Assembly (NCBI RefSeq): GCF_000013005.1
Contig: NC_007722.1
Coordinates: 2,361,501 to 2,425,500, forward strand
Origin: Erythrobacter litoralis HTCC2594
GTDB taxonomy: Bacteria > Pseudomonadota > Alphaproteobacteria > Sphingomonadales > Sphingomonadaceae
Reading direction: 5' to 3'
DNA length: 64,000 bases
Shown: in pieces, positions 20,052-29,484 of the stretch
Layout: each line of letters begins with the position of its first letter
Position numbering within the stretch: the first letter of the stretch is position 1
Translations under genes and position numbers: made by a program
The notes under the pieces: model-generated
Told to the model about the DNA's origin: nothing
The model's database searches: none
The model's input: only the letters and a program-made list of their open reading frames with translations

Positions 20052-22807
20052 CCGACCCCAAGGTCCCCCGCCAACGCCGCATCATCGACCGTCGCAAACT
20101 CGCTGCGGCGGTCGAAGCACTAGCCGAGCAGCAGGGCGAGAAGGCCCGCCCGGCGGTCCTGAAAGTACTGCGCGAGGCGCTGGAGAAGGGTCGCGACGAA
20201 CTGTCGCAGCGGCTGCTCGACCGGCCGAGCGCCGGGCACCAGATCACCGCCGGTCACGCGTTTCTGGTCGACCAGCTGGTGCGGGTGATCTTCGACCATG
20301 TCACCACGCATCTCTATCCCGTAGCCAATCGTTCCTCGTCGGAACGGATCGCGGTCCTCGCGGTCGGCGGATATGGCCGCGCGGAGATGGCGCCGCAGTC
20401 CGATGTCGACATCGCCTTCCTGCACCCCTCGCGGCGAACGCCCTGGTGCGAGCAGGTGACCGAGGCGATGCTCTATTTCCTGTGGGACCTCGGCTTCAAG
20501 GTCGGCCAATCAAGCCGCACCCCCGAAGACATGGTGCGCATGGCCAGGGAAGATCTCACCATCCGCACCGCGCTGCTCGAAGCGCGCTTCGTCTGGGGCG
20601 ACCGCGAACTCTACGACGAGGCGCGCAAGCGCTTCTGGAGCGAAGTCGTCAACGGTACAGAGCGGCAATTCGTCGCCGAAAAGCTCGCCGAACGCGATGC
20701 GCGGCACGAGCGGATGGGGGGCACGCGCTACGTCGTCGAGCCCAACGTCAAGGAAGGCAAGGGCGGCCTGCGCGACCTGCAGACGCTTTACTGGATCGGC
20801 AAATACATCCACCGCGCGCGCGGAGCCGCCGAGCTGGTCGATGCCGGGCTGCTGACCGAGACGGAATATCACGGGTTCCGGCGCGCCGAAGGATTCCTGC
20901 TGGCGGTGCGCTGTCACCTGCACGAGATCACCGGGCGGCCCGAAGACCGGCTGACCTTCGATTTCCAGAAACAGATCGCCGAGCGCATGCGCTTTGCCGA
21001 ACGGCGCGAGAAGAGCGCGGTCGAACGGTTCATGCAGTATTATTTCCTGCAGGTGAAACGCGTCGGCTCGCTGACCGGCGTATTCCTGGCGCAGATGGAC
21101 CAGCAATTCGCCCGCAAGCGCGCGCGCACCGGCCTGCTGGCGGGCTTCAACGCCAAATCGCGCATGCTCAAGGGCTATACGGTATTCGGCGGCAAGATCG
21201 CCGCGCCCGGCGACAACTGGTTCCGCGACGATCCAGTGCGGCTGATCGAAATCTTCCAGCTCGCCGAAGCCAACGGGCTGGAGATCGATCCGCGCAGCAT
21301 GCGCCAGGCCGATCGCGACAGCGTGCTGATCAAGGACCAGGTGCGCAACGACCCGCGCGCCAATGCCATCTTCCTCGACCTGCTGTGCGGGCGCAACGAT
21401 CCGGAGACCGCGCTGCGCTGGATGAACGAGGCGGGCGTGTTCGGAAAGTTCGTGCCCGATTTCGGCCGCGTCAACGCGCAGATGCAGTTCAACATGTACC
21501 ACCACTACACGGTGGACGAGCACACCATCCGCGCGATCGGGTTCCTCTCCAAGATCGAGAAGGGCGAGCTGGCCAAGGAGCATCCGCGCTCGACGCGCGA
21601 GATTCACAAGGTCAAGAGCCGCCGCGTCGCTTTCGTCGCGGCGCTGCTGCACGATATCGCCAAGGGGCGCGGAGGCGACCATTCGATCCTCGGGGCGGAA
21701 GTGGCCGAGGAACTGTGCCCCCGTTTCGGGCTCGACGAAGACGAGACCGATCTGGTCGCGTGGCTGGTGTTGCAGCACCTGCTGATGAGCTCGACCGCGC
21801 AGAAGCGCGACCTGACCGACCCCAAGACGATCGAGGATTTCGTCGCCGAGGTGCAGAGCCTCGAGCGGCTGCGCCATCTCGCGATCCTGACCAGCGTCGA
21901 TATCCGTGCGGTCGGTCCGGGGACATGGAACAGCTGGAAGGGCCAGTTGCTGGGCGAGCTCTACGATGCCGCGCACGAACGGCTCCGGCTCGGCCATATG
22001 AAGCATCATCGCTCCGAACGCGTGGCAGCGAAGAAAGAGGCCGTGCGCGAGGCCTTGGGCGGCAAGGCGGCGCTGCTGGAAAAGCATGGCAGGCTGCTGC
22101 CCGATTCCTACTGGATCGCCGAACCGGAAAACGTGATCTCGCGCAATATCGTCCAGTACGACGTCGCCCGCGAGATCAGCGAGGACCTGTCGATCCATTG
22201 CGAATTCGACGAGGAACGCGGCGCGACGCTGGTCACGGTCATCGCCGCCGACCATCCGGGCCTGTTCTATCGCATTGCCGGAGGCATTCACCTGGCTGGC
22301 GGCAACATCATCGATGCCCGTATTCACACGACCCGCAACGGCTGGGCGATCGACAATTACCTGGTGCAGGACCCGGTCGGCCAACCCTTTGCCGAAGAGC
22401 GGCAACTTGCCCGGATCGAGCAGGCCATCGCCGATGCCATTGCCAATCGCGGCGAACTGGTGCCCAAGCTCGCCAAGCGTCCGCTCAAGCAGACCCGGGC
22501 CGGCGCCTTCGACGTCCGCCCGCGCGTCCTGTTCGACAACGATGCTTCGGGTCGGTTCACCGTGATCGAAGTCAACGCCCGCGACCGGGCCGCGCTGCTC
22601 AACCGGCTGGGCCGCGCGCTGTTCGAAAACCAGGTCATAGTCCAGTCGGCCCACATCACCGCCTATGGCGAGCGGGCGGCCGATACGTTCTATGTCACCG
22701 ACCTCACAGGCGCCAAGATCACAGACGAAAGCCGCATGGACACGATCCGGCAGGCCCTGCTCGATGCCGCGAGCGACGCGCGGCAGGCCGAGCTCGAACC
22801 GGCCTGA
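20048..22807 (+). CDS. glnD: Bifunctional [protein-PII] uridylyltransferase/uridylyl-removing enzyme
   Basis: The nitrogen-status sensor that uridylylates PII proteins when glutamine is low and removes UMP when it is high. The 919-residue protein has the nucleotidyltransferase motif GGYGRAEMAPQSDVDIAF near 106, the HD hydrolase motif LLHDIAKGRGGDHS near 532, and two C-terminal ACT domains beginning near 731 (VIAADHPGLFYRIAGG) and 838 (VIEVNARDRAALLNRLG), which bind glutamine. The TTG start at 20048 overlaps the upstream stop as TTGA. No PII gene is in the window. An AT-containing 262-base gap separates it from the OmpA gene. Confidence 0.95.
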
Positions 22808-23069
22808 ACCGGGTCGATCGGCGCCGTTCGATACCGCCTTTCATCGCTATCCGAACCCGGCCCGTCCGGAATCAAGCGCGAATCCGGCCAGCTGTTAATT
22901 TGCGGGAAAGATTGGCAGGAACAGCGTCCTGTCCGGTCGCGTTTTCCCCGTCGTCGGGTGAACGCATGCCTGCGCGATCGCGACCATCGATTTATCGGCG
23001 GGCTGCGTGTCCCCCACGGTGCCTCAACAGCGCACCTTGCGCGTGGCTCGCTTTGCAAGGAGCAAACCA

Positions 23070-23951
23070 ATGTCCCTCTCGATTACCACTTCCGGCAAAT
23101 TCGCTGTCGCTGCGGCCATGGCTGCAGCCTTGCCGCTCGGCGCTTCGGCGCAGGACTACGAAAACACCGATCCCGACCGCACGCTGACCGTCTATGCCAC
23201 CGTGCCCGCCGACATTGCGGAACTGCCCGATGGCCCCGAGCTCGAGGGTTATATTTCGGCGCGCAAGGACGAGCGCATGCAGGTCACCACCATCGGCGGC
23301 CAGCAATCGGTGGTCTTCATCAGCGAAGCGACCGAGATCCGCTCGCGCGGCGGTTTCCTCGGCCTCAGCCGGACGAGCCTCGGCGCGGATGCGCTGATGA
23401 ACGGTCTGCCGGTGAAGGTCGAAACCAAACAATGGAGCGACGGGCTGATCGCCAGCCGCGTCCGCCTGTCGAACGACGATCTCGAAACCGCGACGATGAT
23501 CCGCACCGGCACGGCGCAGGGCTTTGCCGAGCAGACCGCCGCCACCGAAGCGCTGCGCGGACGCGTCGGCGATATCGACAATTACCTGATCAAGGACACC
23601 ACCAACGTCTATTTCGACAGCGGCAAGTGGCGGCTCGACGGCGAAGCCCAGCGCGACCTGTGCCAGGCCGCTGCGCAGGCCGAGGCGACCGATAACGCCC
23701 TGCTGCTGGTCGTCGGCTACACCGATGCCGACGGCAGCGAGGAACTCAATCAGGAGCTGAGCGAACGCCGCGCGGCGCGAGTGACCAACTATCTGCAGCA
23801 GGAGTGCGGCTGGAAACCCTGGCGCATGCTGACCCCTACCGGCATGGCCGAAGCCGATCCGGCGGCGGATAACTACACCCCGCAAGGCAAGGCCCAGAAC
23901 CGCCGCGTGGCGGTCAACATCCTCGTCAGCAAGGCTGTCGAGGGGCTGTAA
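23070..23951 (+). CDS. OmpA-family outer membrane/peptidoglycan-associated protein
   Basis: A secreted 293-residue protein. The signal peptide is cleaved after GASA (residue 27). The middle region (about 40-160) is beta-rich and resembles a DUF5666-like fold, and the C-terminal OmpA domain (about 175-290) has VYFDSGKWRLDGEAQRDL, VVGYTDADGSEELNQELSERRAARV and the final NRRVAVNILV, the peptidoglycan-binding pattern. The start is ATG 23070 behind AAGGAGC; the frame extends upstream but without a better site. It ends before a strong bidirectional terminator. The 262 bases upstream, back to glnD, contain no gene and presumably hold its promoter. Confidence 0.85.
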   Translation: MSLSITTSGKFAVAAAMAAALPLGASAQDYENTDPDRTLTVYATVPADIAELPDGPELEGYISARKDERMQVTTIGGQQSVVFISEATEIRSRGGFLGLSRTSLGADALMNGLPVKVETKQWSDGLIASRVRLSNDDLETATMIRTGTAQGFAEQTAATEALRGRVGDIDNYLIKDTTNVYFDSGKWRLDGEAQRDLCQAAAQAEATDNALLLVVGYTDADGSEELNQELSERRAARVTNYLQQECGWKPWRMLTPTGMAEADPAADNYTPQGKAQNRRVAVNILVSKAVEGL

Positions 23952-23973
23952 GGTCCGGTATTGACCATTTGAG

Positions 23974-24000
23974 AGGGGCGGGCTTCGGCTCGCCCCTTTT
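23974..24000. terminator. Bidirectional terminator between the OmpA gene and yggS
   Basis: A ten-pair stem (AGGGGCGGGC with GCTCGCCCCT, one G-U) closed by a TTCG tetraloop, followed by TTTT on the plus strand. It lies between two convergent genes. Confidence 0.85.
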
Positions 24001-24008
24001 CGTGTGCG

Positions 24009-24671
24009 CTACCCCCGATCGCCGAACAGCGCGGTACCGACCCGCACGTGCGTTGCGCCGAGCATGATGGCGGTTTCGAAATCGCTGCTCATCCCCATGC
24101 TGCGGGCTTCTAGTTCGTTCTCGCGCGCCAGCTTGTCGAGCAGCGCAAAGAAGGGTGCCGGTTCGATGTCGAACGGCGGGATAGACATCAACCCGACCAC
24201 CGGAATGCCCGCCTCGCGCGCCCGCTCCAGCATGGCGGGTACCTCGCCGATCGGGCAGCCGCCCTTCTGGTCCTCATCGCCGATATTGACCTGCAGGAAG
24301 CACGGGACCTGCTTGCCCGCTTTCTCCATCGCCTTGCCGAGCGCCTTCACCAGGCTCGGACGGTCGAGCGAATGGATGCAGTCGAACAGCGCGACGGCGT
24401 CTTCCGCCTTGTTCGACTGCAGCTGGCCGATCAGGTGCAGTTCGACATCGGAATAGGCCTCGCGCAAAGCAGGCCATTTTTCCTTCACTTCCTGCACGCG
24501 GTTTTCGCCGAAGACGCGGTGGCCCTGTTCCAGCAGCGGCTCGATCGCCTCCACCGGATGGGTCTTGCTGACCGCGATCAGCGTGACTTCATCGCGGTCG
24601 CGCTGGGCGATTGTGCAGGCCCTGGCGATGCGGGCTTCCGTTTCTTCGAGCGGGGTAGTGGGATCACTCAT
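24009..24671 (-). CDS. yggS: YggS-family pyridoxal phosphate homeostasis protein
   Basis: A PLP-binding protein (PLPBP) of 220 residues that affects vitamin B6 and amino-acid homeostasis. The cofactor lysine is K36 in LIAVSKTHP; other conserved segments are FGENRVQE, LHLIGQLQSNK, LQVNIGDE, GLMSIPP and SMGMSSDFETAI. The ATG at 24671 overlaps head to head with an ATG of the divergent ThiE-like gene (the four bases CATG at 24669-24672 serve both), so if both starts are used each promoter must lie within the other gene. Confidence 0.92.
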   Translation of the reverse strand: MSDPTTPLEETEARIARACTIAQRDRDEVTLIAVSKTHPVEAIEPLLEQGHRVFGENRVQEVKEKWPALREAYSDVELHLIGQLQSNKAEDAVALFDCIHSLDRPSLVKALGKAMEKAGKQVPCFLQVNIGDEDQKGGCPIGEVPAMLERAREAGIPVVGLMSIPPFDIEPAPFFALLDKLARENELEARSMGMSSDFETAIMLGATHVRVGTALFGDRG

Positions 24672-24693
24672 GGGGCTGCGCTATAGCGGGCGC

Positions 24694-25254
24694 GTGGCAC
24701 ACTTCCAGACCTGTCTTGAGCGTAGTCGAAAGGACTTACCTGACCTCTGGCTCCTGTCCGACGAGCGCAACGACGGCGTGCTCGAACACCGCTTGCGCAC
24801 GCTGCCGCCGGGATCGGGCTTCGTCTATCGCCATTATCATCTGCCGCCCGCAGAGCGGGTCGCGCGGTTCTTTGCATTAAAGCGTATCGCGGAAGCACGC
24901 GGGCATCTCGTCATCCTCGCCGACAGCGCGTTGACCGCACGCGAATGGGGCGCAGACGGGATCTATGGCGCACCGCGCAGCCTCTATCCCACGCGCCGCG
25001 ACCTGGTGACCATCGCTACCGCGCACGACCTTGCGGAAATCGGCCAGGCCAATCGCGCCCGCTCCGACGCGGTGATGCTTTCGCCAGCCTTCCCCACGCG
25101 CTCGCATCCCGGCGCTGCGACGCTCGGCCCGCAGCGGTTCCGACGTCTCGCGCGTCATGCACAGATGCCGGTCATTGCGCTGGGGGGTATGACGCAAGCC
25201 ACCGCGCGACGCCTCGATTGGCCGCGCTGGGCCGCGATCGACGGACTCAGCTAA
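24694..25254 (+). CDS. Thiamine phosphate synthase-like (ThiE family) protein
   Basis: A TIM-barrel protein of about 186 residues related to thiamine phosphate synthase. It has PDLWLLSDERND, GFVYRHYHLPPAER, HLVILADS, ADGIYGAPRS, AVMLSPAFPTRSHPGA and VIALGGMT, the pyrophosphate- and phosphate-binding landmarks of the family. Many sphingomonads carry this short, divergent form beside yggS. Its activity, synthase or a TenI-like role, is unproven. I prefer GTG 24694; ATG 24670, eight codons upstream, is also possible. Codons 6-14 (about 24710-24735) come from a dispersed repeat, so the N-terminus before PDLWLL may be non-native. Confidence 0.75.
   Translation: MAHFQTCLERSRKDLPDLWLLSDERNDGVLEHRLRTLPPGSGFVYRHYHLPPAERVARFFALKRIAEARGHLVILADSALTAREWGADGIYGAPRSLYPTRRDLVTIATAHDLAEIGQANRARSDAVMLSPAFPTRSHPGAATLGPQRFRRLARHAQMPVIALGGMTQATARRLDWPRWAAIDGLS
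24710..24735. repeat. Dispersed repeat in the N-terminal coding region of the ThiE-like gene
   Basis: The sequence CTGTCTTGAGCGTAGTCGAA with its flanks matches the style of the CTTCGAC...CTCAGGAC repeats also found at 50039-50124 and 52547-52572. Here it is translated as TCLERSRKD. Confidence 0.55.
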
Positions 25255-25333
25255 TTCGCGCCATTCGTCGCGGGAATCTTGACCCGGACTCGCCAAGGAT
25301 TCATGGTGTGTTCCACGCGAGGAAGGGAACCCG

Positions 25334-27688
25334 ATGGCGTCACGAGCAATAAGCAGGTCTTCCGGGGCCGACTGGCGCGCCGCATGGCGGCGTTCGATGC
25401 GCCGTGCCGCGCAGATGGGCGGGGCCGTCGTGCTGTTCGGCGCGATGGTGTTCCTCGGCCTCGCGCTCTTCAGCTATACCCAGACCGACCCGAGCCCCTC
25501 GACCGCCGCCGCATCGCATGACGTCGCCAATTACATGGGCGCGAGCGGCGCATTCGTGGCCGAGCGCGTGCTGTTCCTGTTCGGCCTGACCGGCATCCTG
25601 CTGCTGCCGATGCTCTACATCTTCGCGCGCAAGCTGTGGCGCGATGTCGAGGAAGAAGACGTCGACACCGAAACCCGCTGGTGGCGGCCGATCCTGATGC
25701 TACTGCTGGCGATGGCGCTGCTCAGCACAGTGCTTTCGCTGACTTTCGACGGGCCGGGCGGGGCGCTGCCCGCCTCCATGGGCGGCATCACCGGCCTGCT
25801 CGGCGCCGGTGCGATCGAGGCCATCGCGACCCGCTTCGGCGAAGGGCTGTCGGGCTGGATCATCCTTGCGCTGGCGCTGCTCGCGCTCGGCGGCGGCACC
25901 GCGCTCGTCACGCGCGTCTTCGCCATCGACTGGCGCGCGTTGCTGACGCTGCCGGCCTTCCTGCGCCACGTGCCTTTCATGCCCGCGATTGCGCTCCCAA
26001 AACCCAGGCTGGCACTGAACCGCGACACAGACGCCGCACCCAAACCCAGGCCCGCAGCGAAAGAGGCGGTCGTCGAACAGCCTGCCGAACGCCGCGCGCC
26101 CAAGATCGTCGATCCCTCCGCGCCGCCCAAACAGGCGACTGCCGCCAAGGCCAAGCAGCGCGACATGTTCGCCAATTACGAATTGCCGAGCCTCGACCTG
26201 CTGACCGACCCCGGCCCCGACACCGCGCCCAAGCTCGACAAGATGGCGCTCGAGCGCAACGCCCGCCTGCTCGAAACCGTGCTCGACGATTTCAACGTCA
26301 AGGGCGAGATCACCGCCGTGCGCACCGGCCCGGTGGTGACCATGTACGAGCTCGAGCCTGCCCCCGGGATCAAGGCAAGTCGCGTGATCGGCCTCGCCGA
26401 AGACATCGCCCGCAACATGAGCGCGATTTCCGCGCGCGTGTCGCCAATCCCCGGCAAGACCGTGATGGGCATCGAACTGCCCAACCAGGACCGACAGATG
26501 GTCAATTTCAAGGAGCTGGCGAGCTGCGCCGCCTTTGCCGACGGCAAGGGCGCGTTGCCGATGATCCTGGGCAAGGATATTGCCGGTGAGCCGATCGTCG
26601 CCGACCTGGCCGCCATGCCGCACCTGCTGGTTGCGGGCACCACCGGCTCGGGCAAGTCGGTCGGCCTCAACGCCATCCTGCTGAGCCTGCTCTACCGCTT
26701 CACGCCCGACGAATGCCGCCTGATCCTGATCGATCCGAAAGTGCTCGAGCTCAAGACCTACGACGATATCCCGCATCTGCTCAGCCCGGTGGTGACCGAG
26801 CCGCACAAGAGCGTGCGCGCGCTCAAATGGGCGGTCGAGGAGATGGAGCGGCGTTATCGCATGATGTCCTCCGTCAACTCGCGCAATATCTCCGGCTTCA
26901 ACGAGAAAGTCCGCACCGCCGCAGCCAAGGGCAAACCGCTCGGTCGCCGCGTGCAGACCGGCTTCGATCCGGAAACCGGCGAGGAGATTTTCGAGGAAGA
27001 GCAGCTCGATTACGAACCCTTGCCGCAGATCGTGCTGATCGTCGACGAACTGGCCGACCTCATGGTGACAGTCGGCAAGGAAATCGAAGTGCTGATCCAG
27101 CGCCTGAGCCAGAAATCGCGCGCCGCCGGTATCCACCTGATCATGGCGACGCAGCGTCCCAGCGTCGATGTCATCACGGGCGTCATCAAGGCCAACCTGC
27201 CGACGCGCATCAGCTTCAAGGTGACGAGCCGCATCGACAGCCGCACCATCTTCGGCGAACAGGGATCGGAGCAACTGCTGGGCAAGGGCGACATGCTCTA
27301 CAAGCCCAACACCGGCGCGATGATCCGCGTGCACGGGCCGTTCGTCAGCGACGAGGAAGTCGAGCGCGTGGCCGATCACTGGCGCGCACAGGGCAGCCCC
27401 GCATATGTCGATGCCGTCACGGAAGAGCCGGAAGACGGCGGCGGCCTGACCTTCGAAGACGACCTCACCGCCAGCGACAGCCCCGAAGAGCGCAAATACC
27501 TGCAGGCGTGCCAGATCGTGATCGAGAACCAGAAGGCGAGCGGCAGCTGGCTCCAGCGCCAGATGGGCGTCGGCTACAACACCGCCGCCAAATGGATCGA
27601 GCGGATGGAAAGCGAAGGCCTTGTCGGCCCCGCCAACCATGTCGGCCGCCGCGAAATCTACCGCGACCGCGATGGGAATGTGCTCTAG
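25334..27688 (+). CDS. ftsK: DNA translocase FtsK
   Basis: A septum-located DNA pump that clears and aligns chromosome termini at division. The 784-residue protein has four N-terminal membrane helices (within about residues 28-195), a short Pro/Ala/Lys-rich linker (about 210-275), the alpha/beta RecA-like motor with Walker A GTTGSGKSVG near 435 and Walker B IVLIVDELADLM, and a C-terminal winged-helix gamma domain (about 715-784, with QRQMGVGYNTAAKWIERME) that reads KOPS sites. It is standalone, with about 80 bases between it and the ThiE-like gene. Confidence 0.96.
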   Translation: MASRAISRSSGADWRAAWRRSMRRAAQMGGAVVLFGAMVFLGLALFSYTQTDPSPSTAAASHDVANYMGASGAFVAERVLFLFGLTGILLLPMLYIFARKLWRDVEEEDVDTETRWWRPILMLLLAMALLSTVLSLTFDGPGGALPASMGGITGLLGAGAIEAIATRFGEGLSGWIILALALLALGGGTALVTRVFAIDWRALLTLPAFLRHVPFMPAIALPKPRLALNRDTDAAPKPRPAAKEAVVEQPAERRAPKIVDPSAPPKQATAAKAKQRDMFANYELPSLDLLTDPGPDTAPKLDKMALERNARLLETVLDDFNVKGEITAVRTGPVVTMYELEPAPGIKASRVIGLAEDIARNMSAISARVSPIPGKTVMGIELPNQDRQMVNFKELASCAAFADGKGALPMILGKDIAGEPIVADLAAMPHLLVAGTTGSGKSVGLNAILLSLLYRFTPDECRLILIDPKVLELKTYDDIPHLLSPVVTEPHKSVRALKWAVEEMERRYRMMSSVNSRNISGFNEKVRTAAAKGKPLGRRVQTGFDPETGEEIFEEEQLDYEPLPQIVLIVDELADLMVTVGKEIEVLIQRLSQKSRAAGIHLIMATQRPSVDVITGVIKANLPTRISFKVTSRIDSRTIFGEQGSEQLLGKGDMLYKPNTGAMIRVHGPFVSDEEVERVADHWRAQGSPAYVDAVTEEPEDGGGLTFEDDLTASDSPEERKYLQACQIVIENQKASGSWLQRQMGVGYNTAAKWIERMESEGLVGPANHVGRREIYRDRDGNVL

Positions 27689-28242
27689 TCCGGGGCGACC
27701 ATGATGTCGGGCACGCTCCGTCGGCGCTCCTCTTCCCGCTGCCTTTCGCGCTCCAACCGCTCTTCTTCGGTCAGTTCTTCGAAGCGTATGCTCTGCGGCA
27801 GGATGCGGCCGTCGATGCGTTGGCGGACGGTGACGATGCCGCGCAGGTCCGGATCGCGCAGCTTGTCTTCCAACTCGCGCGCCTGCGTTTGCGGCACGTA
27901 GAGGCGGCCGCGCTGCAGCCCCGCGCCGCCATAGACGCTACCATAGTCCGCCCGCGCGAAATGGGCGCAGCTTTCGACATCGTCGCGGGCAACAATGCGC
28001 GCAATTTCCGGCGCTTCGCCCTCGATGCAGAAGGCATCAGGCGAGGCACCTGAAAGGTCATCGCCCGCCCAGTCGTAGGTGAATTCGATATAATGCCCGC
28101 GCAGCAGGTCGCGCGGGTCGTATCCGGCGACGGGCACGTCCCAATCGGTGCCTTCGCGGCTCCAGCTTTCGGTCCAGGCCCACAGGCCGCCGAGGCCGAT
28201 CACCGGCAGCGCGAGCGCGAGCAGGCTGGCAGCGCGCATCAT
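27685..28242 (-). CDS. GDYXXLXY-type membrane-anchored protein
   Basis: A 185-residue protein with an N-terminal hydrophobic anchor (about residues 5-24) and the conserved DPRDLLRGHYIEFTYDW stretch of the GDYXXLXY family, ending in a highly charged ERLERERQREEERRR tail. The family usually sits next to DUF2157 membrane proteins, as here, and its function is unknown. ATG 28242 overlaps the stop of the DUF2157 gene (ATGA). It overlaps the ftsK stop by four bases in convergent orientation. Confidence 0.8.
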   Translation of the reverse strand: MMRAASLLALALPVIGLGGLWAWTESWSREGTDWDVPVAGYDPRDLLRGHYIEFTYDWAGDDLSGASPDAFCIEGEAPEIARIVARDDVESCAHFARADYGSVYGGAGLQRGRLYVPQTQARELEDKLRDPDLRGIVTVRQRIDGRILPQSIRFEELTEEERLERERQREEERRRSVPDIMVAPD

Positions 28243-29390
28243 AGCGTCTCCCCCTCGTTTTCGCGCGGCGGCGCGAAGGCGCGGCTCACCCGCACCGCGC
28301 CCCACGCCACGCCAAGGATCAGCAATCCGGCCAGGATCAGGCCGAAGCCGCTCGAAAGCAGGTCGCTCGCCAGTTCGAAGCTGAGGACGATGAGCCGCAG
28401 CGCCACCACCGCCACCGCCGCTTGGAACACGCCGCGCCACCCGGCATAGAGCGCTGCGGCTGCGATCGCAGCCCACAGCAGCATGAACAGCACGCCCGCA
28501 GGTAATGTGGCGCCGGAGGCGACGTATGCGAAGATGCAGGCGAGCGCCGATGCGGCCAGCACCATCCCGGTCGCTTCGCCCGACCTGTCCCGGCGCGCCC
28601 AGACAATCAGGCCGGCAACCGCGAGCCCGGCCCCGCAGCGGATAACCTGCGCGCCCAATGCCAGGACCGGTTCGCTGAATGCGTCCACCGATGCCGCGAG
28701 GCACATGAGCGACGCACCGATCACGATATAGGCGACGGCCAATTGCTCGATCCGGGTCCAGAAGGCTGCGCGGGCGCTGCGAGAGCGCATCCACGCCGCG
28801 ACCGGCCCCATAACGATCGGCAACAAGGTCACGAGCGTGACCGGCAGCCAGACCGAGTCAGCCTCTCGCCCCGTTACCCATTGGTCGAGCGTGAAAGCAT
28901 ATTCCCAGCAGGTCGCAATCAGCGTGCCCATGAACAGCGACGCCGTGATCCAGCTTTGCCCCCGCAGCAGGACTATGGGCCCGAACAGCACCAGTGCCGC
29001 TGCGAGCGGCTTCCAGAGCGGCGATGCGGTCTGGTACACCTGCCCGATATGGCCGAAAAAGGTCATGCCGAGCACGCCAAGGACGAATAGAGCGGCTTCG
29101 AGGCCCCACGGCTGCTCGCGCTCCAGCCGCCCTCCGCGCCAGCCGATAAAGCCCGCCAGCCCTGTGAACAGCGCCAGGTGGATCGCCAGGCGCACCTTGC
29201 CCGGCACGTCTTCCCAATTGGCGGCGACCACCGAAATCACACCCAATCCGATCGCCAGCGCCCCGATCCCGATCACCGCCCACAGCAGCAAGGGACGCGA
29301 ATGCTCTTCCTCGTAGGCGAGGATGCGCGCGACCGCGGCATCGTCGATCAAACCGGCTTCGCGCCACTCCCTCAACTTGCGTTCGCCCAT
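28239..29390 (-). CDS. DUF2157 polytopic membrane protein
   Basis: A 383-residue membrane protein. The N-terminal cytoplasmic segment (RKLREWREAGLIDDAAVARILAYEEEH) is the DUF2157 hallmark, followed by about ten hydrophobic helices. Function unknown; it is probably in a complex with the coupled GDYXXLXY protein. ATG 29390 is chosen because family members begin just before this motif; an in-frame ATG at 29447 would add 19 residues. Divergent from the DUF389 gene. Confidence 0.8.
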   Translation of the reverse strand: MGERKLREWREAGLIDDAAVARILAYEEEHSRPLLLWAVIGIGALAIGLGVISVVAANWEDVPGKVRLAIHLALFTGLAGFIGWRGGRLEREQPWGLEAALFVLGVLGMTFFGHIGQVYQTASPLWKPLAAALVLFGPIVLLRGQSWITASLFMGTLIATCWEYAFTLDQWVTGREADSVWLPVTLVTLLPIVMGPVAAWMRSRSARAAFWTRIEQLAVAYIVIGASLMCLAASVDAFSEPVLALGAQVIRCGAGLAVAGLIVWARRDRSGEATGMVLAASALACIFAYVASGATLPAGVLFMLLWAAIAAAALYAGWRGVFQAAVAVVALRLIVLSFELASDLLSSGFGLILAGLLILGVAWGAVRVSRAFAPPRENEGETL

Positions 29391-29484
29391 ATGCGCGAGA
29401 TTAAGCGCCTCCGGTCCAAAAGCCCAGTGCGCGGGGAAAAACTGCATTGCTCCGCGAAGATTCCGCTATAGGCGCGCTCCTGAC

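Noticed and set aside
20446-23187. Very long alternative-frame ORF across glnD
   Set aside because: Its composition is typical of a GC-rich shadow frame (Arg/Ala/Pro-rich), and the glnD frame carries all family motifs.
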